From NCBI GenBank assembly GCA_019614645.1, contig JABWDB010000004.1, positions 14,322,001 through 14,386,000 of the forward strand: a stretch of DNA of 64,000 bases, written 5' to 3'. A program made the position numbers and the translations under genes. Below the pieces are notes generated by a model that was given only the letters and a program-made list of their open reading frames with translations, had not been told where the DNA came from and ran no database searches. This document shows, in pieces, positions 23,806 to 33,464 of the stretch. Numbering within the stretch: position 1 is the first letter of the stretch; the number at the start of each line of letters is the position of its first letter. This stretch comes from Stratiolaelaps scimitus. Its lineage: Eukaryota; Arthropoda; Arachnida; Mesostigmata; Laelapidae.

Positions 23806-24330
23806 TTAGGTCGATTCGAGCAAACTTGCGGGATCTTTATTATTGTTTAATAAAAACGTTATTTGTTCAAATTAATGAGTGAGCTTCAAATGCAAAATAT
23901 TTACTGAAGAAGGCATCTATCATGGATAAAGCACCAGATCAGAGGCGGCCCGAATTGGCGAATTGAAGGGGCGTTGCGTTCCACTTGGACAACGCCAGAC
24001 TACACGTTTCTTTGATGAACAGGGAAAAATCATTGCGACCTGGGTGGGATGTTTTGGTGCATCCGTCATATAACTTCCGGACCTTGCGTCTTCAGATTAT
24101 CATTTGCTAGAAAACGGTTTGAATAACTATACCCTGAACAAACTCAAAAACACCTTAAGTGATTTGTTTGCCCATACATCTCAAGAGTTCAATAAAAGAG
24201 GGATGCCGAAGTTCGCGAAGAGATGGCAGAATGAACCTATTTAGTTGAGGAAAAATTGCTTTCTTGGTAAATATTTCGAGTTTGAAATGTACTCGGAAAT
24301 TTTTGGAAATTATACCCAAGTAGACATATA
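23806..24330 (+). mobile_element. Mariner element, internally deleted copy
   Basis: A TA dinucleotide (23804-23805) is followed by TTAGGTCGATTCGAGC and then AAACTTGCGGG. This resembles the terminal repeat of Hsmar1/cecropia-type mariners, which begin TTAGGT and carry TTGCGG some 20 bases in. About 85 bp later the sequence joins the last third of a mariner transposase (23922-24244). The N-terminal two thirds of the gene, roughly 200 codons, are missing, so the copy is internally deleted. The 3' terminal repeat could not be placed with confidence. The best candidate is the degraded ACCCAAGTAGACATATA near 24314-24330, so the right edge is approximate. Confidence 0.75.
23922..24244 (+). pseudogene. 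Mariner transposase C-terminal pseudogene (DD34D)
   Basis: The frame from 23922 reads RRPELAN*RGVAFHLDNARLH and continues as VSLMNREK, GWDVLVHPSYN. This is the mariner block around the second catalytic Asp (usually VVFHQDNARPH). The Asp codon is 23988-23990. An in-frame TGA at 23964-23966 stands where the family has Arg, consistent with CGA to TGA decay. At about 24075 two extra bases (TT) shift the frame. The next frame gives PDLASSDYHLLENGLNN, the block with the third Asp (24095-24097), and then FAHTSQEFNKRGMPKFAKRW before a TAG at 24242-24244. With the two bases ignored, exactly 34 residues separate the two Asps, as in mariner DD34D. The first catalytic Asp and the DNA-binding domain are deleted, so it cannot be active. 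Confidence 0.92.
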
Positions 24331-24612
24331 AATACATGTTACGTCTATTCGAAAATCTCGATATTCATTGAATACAAGTATGGTGGATCTATGGCCGTTT
24401 CGTCTAAAACGAGCACGGTCTATCACCATGGTTTTTATGTTACCTAAAAATATATATGTTAAAACTGTATAAATTATAACGCGCTTAACCTTTTATGTAT
24501 TACTATGAGGACCTGTCGGGGCCACCTTATTCTCTTCCTTTCTCGTACCTGGCAAGGACCTTCCGATAAGGAAAGATGATAAAGAACTCCAAAGATTCTA
24601 TAATATATTAAG

Positions 24613-24646
24613 TTAAGTCTACTCATATTATATTAAGTCTACTCAT
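24613..24646. repeat. 14-bp direct repeat, 20-bp period
   Basis: TTAAGTCTACTCAT occurs at 24613-24626 and 24633-24646 without mismatch. It lies just before copy A of the diverged duplication. Confidence 0.85.
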
Positions 24647-24650
24647 CTGA

Positions 24651-25168
24651 CATAAATAGCCTGGTCGGAGGTTGATTGACTGTCAGTCCTCCGACTAACG
24701 TCTTAGTCCTTTACAATTTGTCGTAAAGAGGCGTGAGGTACAAAACAGCGAACGAAGGACCCCAGCCCAAGACACTGTAGGGCGCCCAACCACAAGGGTG
24801 GCCGGATCCAAACGGCACAGGCTACGTGGGATTCACCCGCAAAAGCGCGTTGCCCCAGCGAGGACAGGACGAGCTCTTAGGAACAGGCGGTGAATGAACC
24901 CGCAGCTGTGCAAATGCCTAAAGCCGAATACTGCACGGTCGCAGTGACCGATTGTTACAGTCTAAATAATTACTGTCAATAATAAAATAGCGTTTAATCG
25001 GATATGAATAGCCAGGTCGACCGCTGATTGAACGTCCGCCTTCGACCACCGGCATACAATATGTATTATATACAGTATATATATACATATCTATACAAGT
25101 TGGTCAGCGTCGCGCTACAGGCAGTAGCCTGTTAATAGGGTACGAGTAATTAAAAGCGCCAGCCCAAG
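24651..25168 (+). repeat. Diverged duplicated module with stem-loop
   Basis: Copy A (24651-24695) and copy B (25003-25049) share AATAGCC-GGTCG, TTGATTGA/CTGATTGA and a closing CGAC. Both can fold: GTCGGAGG with CCTCCGAC in A, and GGTCGA with TCGACC in B. A second shared block, CCAGCCCAAGA, lies about 100 bp after A (24761-24771) and about 145 bp after B (25159-25169). B contains an extra TA-rich insert between its blocks. This looks like two old copies of one repeat unit, probably untranslated retroelement sequence. No coding relic is attached to either. Confidence 0.45.
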
Positions 25169-25469
25169 AACAGGATACAATTTTTCACCATCGTACAAAT
25201 TAGCCATCCGACAACATTTGTCCCGCACGCTCTTCGAGTCTATTCGTAAATTTATTCCGTATCCGGCCAGAACTATGTATACCAGAAATATGACAGAGTA
25301 TGTTTAATCCGAGGTTTTGTCGATGAAAGAATCATCCATCATGCTCCAATCATAGCGTACCTAATCCCTCATAGTACGTGTCGCAGAAATAATGAGATTA
25401 GCACACGGTACTCCGAAGTTTAATGCTCAACAAAGTAGCCTTTGAAGCGAAGGCAGGCCCACTTTGGTA

Positions 25470-25529
25470 TGGCAAATCGGGCATATCAAAAGGTGCCTGC
25501 GTTGCGGCCGGCCAGGTGACAAAATTTGT
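25470..25529 (+). pseudogene. Possible gag-like zinc-knuckle remnant (weak)
   Basis: The frame reads WQIGHIKRCLRCGRPGDKIC. The first half resembles the end of a CCHC knuckle (GHI-x-x-C). The second resembles RCxRCGRPGH with the His replaced by Asp and the last Cys two residues early. Tandem CCHC knuckles are typical of ORF1/gag proteins of retroelements. The motif is too degenerate to assign to a family. A reverse-strand frame of 73 codons across the same place is probably its shadow. Confidence 0.2.
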
Positions 25530-25641
25530 TGGTCGTATTGCGAAACTACGCTCATACAAAGTTCTGCCTTGTTAAAATATTTCGATTCAAGTCCGTCGCA
25601 CAATGCCAAGCGCTCACAATGAACGATTATTTGAGCCGTAA

Positions 25642-25654
25642 CCACTAGAGGGCG
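25642..25654 (+). promoter_or_regulatory. CTCF-like insulator motif
   Basis: CCACTAGAGGGCG fits every position of the CTCF core CCASYAGRKGGCR. By a simple random-sequence estimate, a match of this quality is expected far less than once in 64 kb on both strands. CTCF zinc fingers and core motif are conserved across bilaterians including arthropods. Binding cannot be shown from one site. Confidence 0.4.
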
Positions 25655-28110
25655 TTTGCCCGAGCTCTCATGTGGAAGATGACCAGACTCCCGGTACCCA
25701 TTGATGGTGTTCGCCTCCTTACCGATCAGCCCGTATCATTAATTCGCTTAGAGATTGTAGCAATACACCTTAATACTAAACATTTTTATCGTGAGACTTG
25801 AGGGAGAGAAGAAACCTCTTGTCGATCAGGTCGAGAAGAAGATCTCTCTGAAGTCTACGCCAGGACATGGACATCGACAGGTTGCTCGAAGCAGAATGGG
25901 CTATATCGCAAAATGTACTGCAATATGTGATTTTGCTGAAGTCGAATGAACTTCGGGAACTTCTTCGATCTTGGGAGCAATTGTCGGTTCTGCCATATAT
26001 GAATATGAATGCCTTCACGGGTATATGTGTCGGGATCTCCAATTAGTATACCGTCGTTCTAGAATAGTTCGTTTTCGGTTTCGCGGTTATTTTCTGAGAT
26101 CGAAAGTAAAGTTGTAAACGTATATAGTTTAAACAAATATATATTTTCATTGTTAGCATTGAAACGGTGATTGCCTATATCGTGTGTGCCCCATTCTAGT
26201 TACAAATTACGTGATAAAAATGATCGCTCTTTTAGTTCAAGCCAAATATGAGCTGTACTGATGAAGATATGTGTGAGAATGGTATGTTCGATGGAAATAT
26301 TAGGAGGATATAAGTGTAAGTGTCGTCCAGTTAACTATGGACCACGAATATGAAAATAATAGCAGTTGAAAACTGTAGAAGACTCGTATGGATTATTATT
26401 GACTATGTACACACGTCATTTATGTGACAACTTCACATGGAATGGACTCAAGTATCGGCAAATACGTGGGCGTGAGGTCAGTAACTTTATAGTCACACGA
26501 TCGAAAAAAAATAGAGACGAAGAAATAAAATGACAGAACGTTCATATTGTTGTAGAACTTTAAAATAAAATCATCTAGCCGGCAGAAATGACATCATGTT
26601 GACTATCAGGTTTAGTAGTAACGTTGGCAAACCTGCACGATTTGTTCGGGAGCAGCAATCCCTGCAAGAGGCAGTTTAGCTATACCTACCTATGCGCGTA
26701 ACATGAACAATAAAACGTGCCGGTACTGCCGAAAAGCACGATCATCGCATATATCTAAAACAATTAGCAATATATAAAGCAATATCTAAAAAAAATGCCA
26801 TTTTACGTGTTCACACGTTTTTTTTTGCCGCTTCTTTTTGCGTGCGTATTTACTCTCCATCTTCGTTGAAGTCTGTTCTCTTGTGTGCGTTTGTCTTCCG
26901 GCTCGTGGCCTCGTTCCATTGTACTTAACCCCAGCGTTATACTGCTCGCTGCATGAGAGACCCGGGGAAAATTGGCGGAGATATCCGATACGTGGAAATG
27001 CTTCTGTTCCCTTTCCACTCGTTCCCGTCTAAGTCGACCCAATCGAAATGATATTCTCGCTGGTCATCAGAGCGGGCTCGAATCGAAAGATCTATCGTAA
27101 ACCGAGCACAAAATTTGTCCTTGGGGACCCGTTTCGGTAGCGCAAAATGGCTTTATAGCCACGTCATCAAAATGCGCAAAAGAAATCTTTCACCGTTCGA
27201 GCCGCTATTTTTTCTTGTTCGTGTTGTAACATTGCCTTCGGTCGCTCTGAAGAGTTAGATTGTCCGACATCAACCGAACACTTTATAGTCCACAAGTAGC
27301 GACGGCTGGTGTTTGATAAAAAAAATAAGGAGGTTGAATAGGTTAAACAATATTTGAGTTGAGTAGCAAGGTCGCACATTTAGCATACGGTGGGTTTTTT
27401 CTGACTGAGTTGTTTTCTATGCTTCTATGCTTTTGCCATTTCTTAACAAATCTGAAAGACGTAATCTTGTTGAGTTGTCCTAAGGAATAGCGATGTTCCT
27501 TCCTGTATAGACTTGTCTTTACGTGGGAAGGTGCACGCTCGGTTTTGCGGTAATCCTACTCCAAACATGGCACATGGGCCACTAACAGTGCTATTTATTT
27601 CATCAGTAGAGGCTCTCAGAGAGAGTTGGCTGGTACCCTGACTAAACGATCTGCTCTGGTGTTAATTCGCTAGTCAGGGGGTTGCCACACGGACCTTAAC
27701 CGGCCCCCTTCCTGGAACCCTTGACGATGTTCAGCAGCATCGCTTAGCGCACGCCTTCAGTGAAGGCGCTGAGATGTGTACAAACTCAGCCACGAGCACC
27801 ACACATCCTACTTGCCATACGGGATTGCTGAAGAATGAAAAATATTCTCGTATATACTTCAAGATCTTATTACAGTCCACAAACATGGCAGCTAATTGCT
27901 GCGAACTCCCTGCTTCGGGCAGTGCTTCGCATACACAATAAAAAAGATAGGATGCTAGTTCAATAGCTTTGGCTGCTAAGAAGATTTGAAAAGGACGCTT
28001 TTTGAAGATTGATTATTAAAAATTTCGTTTTCTGTGTCGATATAATTTTACATAGTGTTGACAGCCAGTGTGTAAATTAATAATAGATAAATTATACCTT
28101 TGACAGGTAT

Positions 28111-28437
28111 CATGACGATGGACGTGAACTAGATGGCACTACTCTGAAGTAATTTCATAGGGGCAAGGCATTGGTATGGAATGTAACTGTGACCGATACT
28201 CTAGTGCTCCCATATATAGTTACGGGGATTTCCAGCCAGGGTAAGCTTCGCGCGCAGTAGAGCAAAGCAAGCACCAGAAATACGCTGATCTCAACGACCC
28301 CTGCCCATTCTGATCTTTGCCTTTTGAAAATGTAGGTGGCCCAGGGACCGTCACTTCTAATTTTGTCGAGGGTGTCTGTGACATGCTGATCAAAGCTATA
28401 CGGAACAAAGGAGCGGGTAACTTCTATATACAGCGAT
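28111..28437 (+). pseudogene. Retroelement-associated WDVT-domain relic
   Basis: The frame from 28111 reads RELDGTTLK*FHRGKALVW, NVTVTDTLVLPYIV, SQGKLRAQ*SKA, then HSDLCLLKM*VAQGPSLLILSRV and YGTKERVTS. Many invertebrate retroelement-encoded proteins share the pattern R-PDG-x-T-x2-PW-x2-GK-x-LVW-DVT-x2-DTLAPSY, then an Ala/Glu/Lys-rich helix, F-x-P-x2-ET-x-G-x2-GP and TGD-x-RE. The order and internal spacing agree, including exactly six residues from DG to the two residues matching PW. In-frame stops are at 28150, 28258, 28333 and 28387. The pattern with conserved Asp, Glu and Lys suggests a restriction-like (PD-(D/E)XK) endonuclease of R2/NeSL-type elements. That functional assignment is inference. 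No RT is joined to it, so it is a truncated dead copy. Confidence 0.65.
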
Positions 28438-28755
28438 AACTATCTATTAGATCTTCTGATATCCAACATGGTCATGTAATCACCATCCCAGAAACCCTAA
28501 CTCGACGCGGGATCCTCTGGCGCCATTTCCGCGCAAATGTACCAAAAGAGACTACAGACGTTCATACAGGATAACTAACTACAAACGATTTTATAACATA
28601 TAACGCGTCTATTAAACTGAAATAGCTTGTTTGTGTCTGTTGTCATCTGCACTCGTAGCTACGATTTTCTCTATTATAGTTTCTTGACTACGCCAGCTGG
28701 CGTTGACAGGATACGCTCACATAGCACTAAAACAGCATAATGAAAAACAAACCGC

Positions 28756-28779
28756 TATATATATATATATATATATATA
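28756..28779. repeat. (TA)12 microsatellite
   Basis: Twelve pure TA units between two transposon-derived segments. Confidence 0.96.
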
Positions 28780-28813
28780 CTTGAGACCCTGCCTAGTAAG
28801 CGCATCGTTTTAG

Positions 28814-28999
28814 AGTAAGCAGCGTTCGAGCGAAGTCAAGAGTCTTGATTCACCTGAGCCGGAACTTCCTCTAACGGAGTCTTTATATCCGGTCTGGGAA
28901 AAATGGATACAAGGATGGTTCTTTGAAAAGGATCGTCTGAGCATTCCGATTGTAGAAGAGGCATTTAGCTACCGGAAGGCTGCACCTATCCAATTGTGA
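28814..28999 (+). pseudogene. CENP-B/Tigger-type HTH remnant
   Basis: A 61-codon frame with no ATG at its start, bounded by TAG (28811) and TGA (28997-28999). It contains SLYPVWEKWIQGWFFEKD, then RLSIPIVEEAF and a final KA. The second helix-turn-helix of CENP-B, Jerky and Tigger/pogo transposases has the form YP-x8-WF-x7-IPI, followed by about nine residues and KA. Here YP to WF is eight residues and WF to IPI is seven, matching exactly. After the stop the sequence shows no DDE catalytic domain. It is therefore either a small remnant of a Tigger/pogo-like transposon or a chance resemblance. The preserved spacing favours the former. Confidence 0.42.
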
Positions 29000-29525
29000 A
29001 CTGAATAGCCTAGCTTCGAGGACTCAGAGGGGTGTCATGAAAACCCGGCGCCCCTCTCCCTATGCGTTATCGACGCCAAGAAGGGAACGCATTCCATAGT
29101 ATTACTTTACTTCACCGCCATATCAAATTGTGAAGGGATCGACGTGCTAGCTGGCGAAGATAAGGGTTGTTCGTGTTGCATTTTCAATACAACGACATTT
29201 TTAAACCAGAATAGATGAGCGTTGAAGAGGCAAAGGCGTCTCGATGCATGGAATCGGCCCTTTCGCATGGGGAACCTTAATGATGTGGTTAGCCTGTGGA
29301 GAATGCAAATGACAGTCTGCATTGAGCATTTCATTTCATGCAAAACGGAGCAGGCACAACGAAGAGGTCTGATTTACCTAGCACATGAGTCGTTTCTGGA
29401 GAACAGGCTGATATTGTTCGCTATGACAGGTAGCCTTTATAGCATATTTTATGTGATAAAACATTCTTGGAAATACCCGAAATAACGAAGTTGCTACACG
29501 GAGCTACATTTTATGGGTATCTTGA

Positions 29526-29873
29526 ACGAGAGGGGGCCATCTACTTTCTCTATGTCCGATCCCAGTATGCCGACTCTCCGACATGGTTGACTATTCTCTT
29601 GAGGATAGCTCATGTATATTTGTGGAGTCTGAAAAAACTGACATGGTTATTATCGATGAAAACATATTTCGGTTGGAACCTTATATTCCTGCGGCAAGCT
29701 ACGCAAAAGCTGGTCTTATTTTTTTTCTTTTATATAAAGATGGCCTGTATACAGTAGCTAATATATGTCGAGCCCGGTGGCGTGGTTCATTCATGTGCTC
29801 CTTGCAATCGGAGGAGATACGCAGGTGCCGTACCAAAAATTGCGAGGGTGCTTTAGAAAACGTAGTTGGCTGA
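29526..29873 (+). other. Unidentified open frame
   Basis: About 115 codons without a stop, with an ATG at 29583. Two other forward frames, 29222-29485 and 29467-29757, are also open and overlap or precede it. None resembles a known protein. Overlapping openness in different frames argues for chance or for decayed repeat DNA, not a gene. Confidence 0.12.
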
Positions 29874-30038
29874 TAGATACAAATAAGTCAACGGAAGTCT
29901 CCGTCTCTTGCTAACTTGACAGCCAACTGATTTGACTAACTAACTTGACTAATTTCCATTGTTTTACCATAGAATTGGCTTGGCTTCATTGCCTATAAAT
30001 AGAGATAAGTGACGGGGAACTATTAGACAACCTACCCG

Positions 30039-30060
30039 TATATATATATATATATATATA
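30039..30060. repeat. (TA)11 microsatellite
   Basis: Eleven pure TA units. Confidence 0.96.
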
Positions 30061-30407
30061 ATAAAAAGTCCGAGGTTTCTTAAAATGATTTTACTCTTTT
30101 CAAAACATAATTTTAAGCCTTTCGTGAATTCGTGCGCGTCTCATTATTCGTGGAACGAATAACTAAGCAAAGATTATGTTTGTCAACAGTTTTATCTCAC
30201 AGCTTCTTTACAGAGGTGTGGTATCGATTGCCTCGTATGTACATTAGCATATACAACCGTTAGGCGAGGCCTGTACTATAGGCGGCATCGAACGACTTTG
30301 GAAACAGCGAACATTACCCGTCCAGCAAATATTTACACACGCCGCGTTTAAATAATATTTGCATTTATGTCTGCTTTGCTGCTGCTGTTTGCTCTTGCCT
30401 ATCTCAG

Positions 30408-30613
30408 GGTGCTCAACTCGAGCAACCCTCAAATGGGATCTGAAATCTTTCCTGGTCGAGTGTGCTGACACCACGGGAAAATCACATTTTCCCCTGTGGC
30501 AGCTGGTGGCGTTCCTCTTGATGCTCGTAAACGCTGCCGAGGTCACAGTGCCGCAACGAACTAAGGATTCACACTGGATGGAACCAGAATACAACCCAGC
30601 AATCGTGTCGTGA
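30408..30613 (+). CDS. Candidate 3'-terminal coding exon (weak)
   Basis: A pyrimidine-rich run ending GCTCTTGCCTATCTCAG (30391-30407) is a good splice-acceptor match. From 30408 one frame stays open for about 68 codons to a TGA at 30611-30613. The predicted peptide has a hydrophobic stretch (FPLWQLVAFLLMLVNAA) followed by a polar tail ending EPEYNPAIVS. The only internal ATG falls within the hydrophobic stretch. I recognise no family, no partner exon was found upstream and no AATAAA follows closely. A CT-rich repeat starts right after the stop. A 153-codon reverse frame overlaps it. Confidence 0.18.
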
Positions 30614-33342
30614 CCTCCCTCCCTCTCTCTCTTTCTCTCTCTGTCTCTTCGTTTAGTGTCCTCTGTGCTAGAATGAAATGAGCTATGAGCGTAAATGCAC
30701 ATCATCTAATCCCCCGCCCCGTCCCCCCCCCATCATCATGGCAGCTGTGCCGTTAATGAACTCGTTTTAATAGCATTGTAACTCCCACACCCTGCAGGCC
30801 TGGCCCATTTGCCCTTTCGCTGGCAGAGCGCGAGCGTATGACTCAAGCGAGTGCCGCGTTGCGATCACCAGTGTTTTCCCTTCTCTAACTTTCCGTGTCA
30901 AAATGATCACGGGGTTCTGGTCCGTCATCCCTGCCCCCGTTCCTGGACCCCGCAATCCGGCTCTATTTCCTTGCCTCGCGCTCTCGGTAACGCCGGCCGG
31001 TCCTCTGCGCCACCGCCACTCAGCAGATGAAGTCCAGAATCGCTAAGCGGTCCTAGTCAGGGCGATACGCACCCCTTTACTCTGCGCACTTCTGCTGTCT
31101 TCGCCGATTAAATATTTAACGCGGACGCGAGCGAACAAGGAAACCGGCTGCACAGGCTTTCTTGTCACACAGTTCCCGCTGACCGCTGCGCTCCTATTTG
31201 ACCCTGCCCGAGCAGAATTCGGCACGAAGTGCGTATGTCCTGAGTTCTTAAGCGGCACGTGGCACGTCCCTGATCCGAGATCTCGGTAAGCGCTTCTCTT
31301 CACTGCAGCCACTTCGACTTTGTGATTTCGCTTTGATGATGCTAGTGCTGGTGGCGTGGGGTATTGAGACGCAAGCATGGATAACTAGTATTGGTTGCGT
31401 TAGGTATCCGTCCGGTGTATGCGTTTGCATATACTTTATATGGCATGCCTAGCTAGCGATGAACCAGAATATAGAACATTTGCTGCAATCTAATAAGCCC
31501 GCAAAAGCACGCGTTGCGTAAATAGGAACACGTGAACTCTTAACGAGGTGAGTCAGAAGAAGCGTATGAAGAAGTATGTGGTCCAAATGAAAGAAATAGA
31601 CGCTGACATAACCAGTAGCTTCACAAGTAACAATTCGAAAGTCTGGCTATTTCAATTCTGTCTGTGGGAGAGCAGCAAAACCCCTCTTACTCGTTAGCCG
31701 TTTTGCTGTTGTTGTCGTTGCTTTAATTGATTTAATTATCGAGCGACTGCCACGTGGTTTGTCATATGCGAATCAACGAAACTGCGAATACGCTGCGGCT
31801 GTAACTATCATGCCTCCGCCAGCTGATCAACGAAGCGAAGCCAAAGAAAGAGGACTCCCGACCGGGGATTTCCGGAGGAATTACATAAATAACACTGCCA
31901 GAAGGGAGTGAGAAGGCATCCATCCATTCGAGGTCACCTTTCTCTCTCTCTCCACATGTCTCAGACGTTGAGAACAGAACGTTCGTCATAGGGTTATATA
32001 GAGCAAAGCCATCAGGAAGCCTTCTTCGTCAGGCTTCTTCTACCGAGTTAGTTCTTCATCCGAGGGGTGTCGGGATCTCACGCACTCGGCTGGGAGGTTG
32101 GATTACCTACCAGTGGCCAGACGGAAGCGGCTAACGAAAGTCGGCTAGCTCCTAGCTGCAGCAGAAGTAAGACTTCTCTTCTCCTGCGAATAGAACACGG
32201 CTGACCTGCTGATTATCACCGTGTCGACACATCTTCGTCAGGAGTAGAAAGGCCTATATGGATATTATGCACGAGGCAGGTATGCATGGATATCCCAGGT
32301 GCGCCCAGCATAGGTTAATTAGGTTAGAGTCATGTTATGTCAAATGTGTGTTCACCGAATGAAGAAATGAAATACGTCAGATACGTCCGAACGAATTTTG
32401 TTTAGGGCAGTTAATCTCTTTGACATGACAATGTATTTATCACAGTGTGAAAATTCTGATATAAAATATATGTAATGCTTTTGGTGAGGGGGAAGAGGGG
32501 TAGTGCTAGGATTGTCTACTGTTAATTGATCGCGAAAAGGAAACACACACGCAGAAGCATTAATGGAGCTTAACTCCTACCGAATATAATATTAGGCTTA
32601 ATGTATTATAGGGATTTCACGCTCGACACTCGTGACTACCGTCGCTGTTGCGCTATCTCACAGATTCAAGAGGTTCAATCTCCTAGTCACTTTTCTTAAA
32701 ATTGGAATTTGTCAATATCAGCCATTCGCGTCATATCATTGTCACCAGTTATGTACCATTCATCATTTCATCCATACATCAATCATCTCGTGCCTCCGTT
32801 ACTTCAGTCGTACAGCAATTCGCGACTTCGCAGCAGAGGAATCAATTAGCCTCCTCGATAGACTCTCAACGAGTGCGTGTCGTATCTGCATCAGGATAGC
32901 GACCAGCCTTCTAAGGCCCGCTGACAATGTCTCATAATTCCAAGGCGAGTCTCGACAATTTCATAGAGACAATTATTTGAGTTAGGCATGAGTTAAGTGG
33001 AGAGAGCGAACGGCCAAATTGGCAGAGATAGCCCGGCTGAGCCGCGCCGGCTGCGTAGAATATGTCGCTGAGCGAAGGGAACTCCAAAATGGGAAGAGAA
33101 GCGATAAATTTATAATACAAATCCAAACCGAACTCGAAGGAACATAGATACAATAACATTATACACAGTAACAAGAATGTACAAAATAGTTAGATGGAGA
33201 CAGCCAAAATTGTATAAAAATTTACCAATAGAATAACTAAATGTTGGCTAAAAAGAATTAACCAAACAATTATCCGATTCGAAAATAAATAGTCGTCGTA
33301 TATATAATTATTAAAGTATAAGATAACCCCGATTATTATGAA

Positions 33343-33358
33343 ATATATATATATATAT
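33343..33358. repeat. (AT)8 microsatellite
   Basis: Eight pure AT units. Confidence 0.9.
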
Positions 33359-33444
33359 TGCGTCTTATGAAGCAGTGTCGAAAGCAGTACCGTTGACGTT
33401 AAATGTTGGCTGTGGGTGGACCCAGAAAATGCATTATTATATAA

Positions 33445-33464
33445 ATATATATATATATATATAT
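33445..33464. repeat. (AT)10 microsatellite
   Basis: Ten pure AT units. Confidence 0.93.

Noticed and set aside
28224..28395. Reverse-strand 172-bp candidate exon with a good acceptor (CTTTGTTCCGTATAG), a donor-like GTAACT and a hydrophobic segment that first looked like a membrane protein.
   Set aside because: It lies exactly antisense to the forward-strand WDVT-domain relic, whose motif order and spacing are much stronger evidence. The openness of the reverse frame is a shadow of former coding sequence.
28220..28420. Possible SLC13-type transporter similarity in the reverse frame.
   Set aside because: The transmembrane stretch aligned only by hydrophobicity, with wrong spacing to flanking motifs. 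It is the shadow frame described above.
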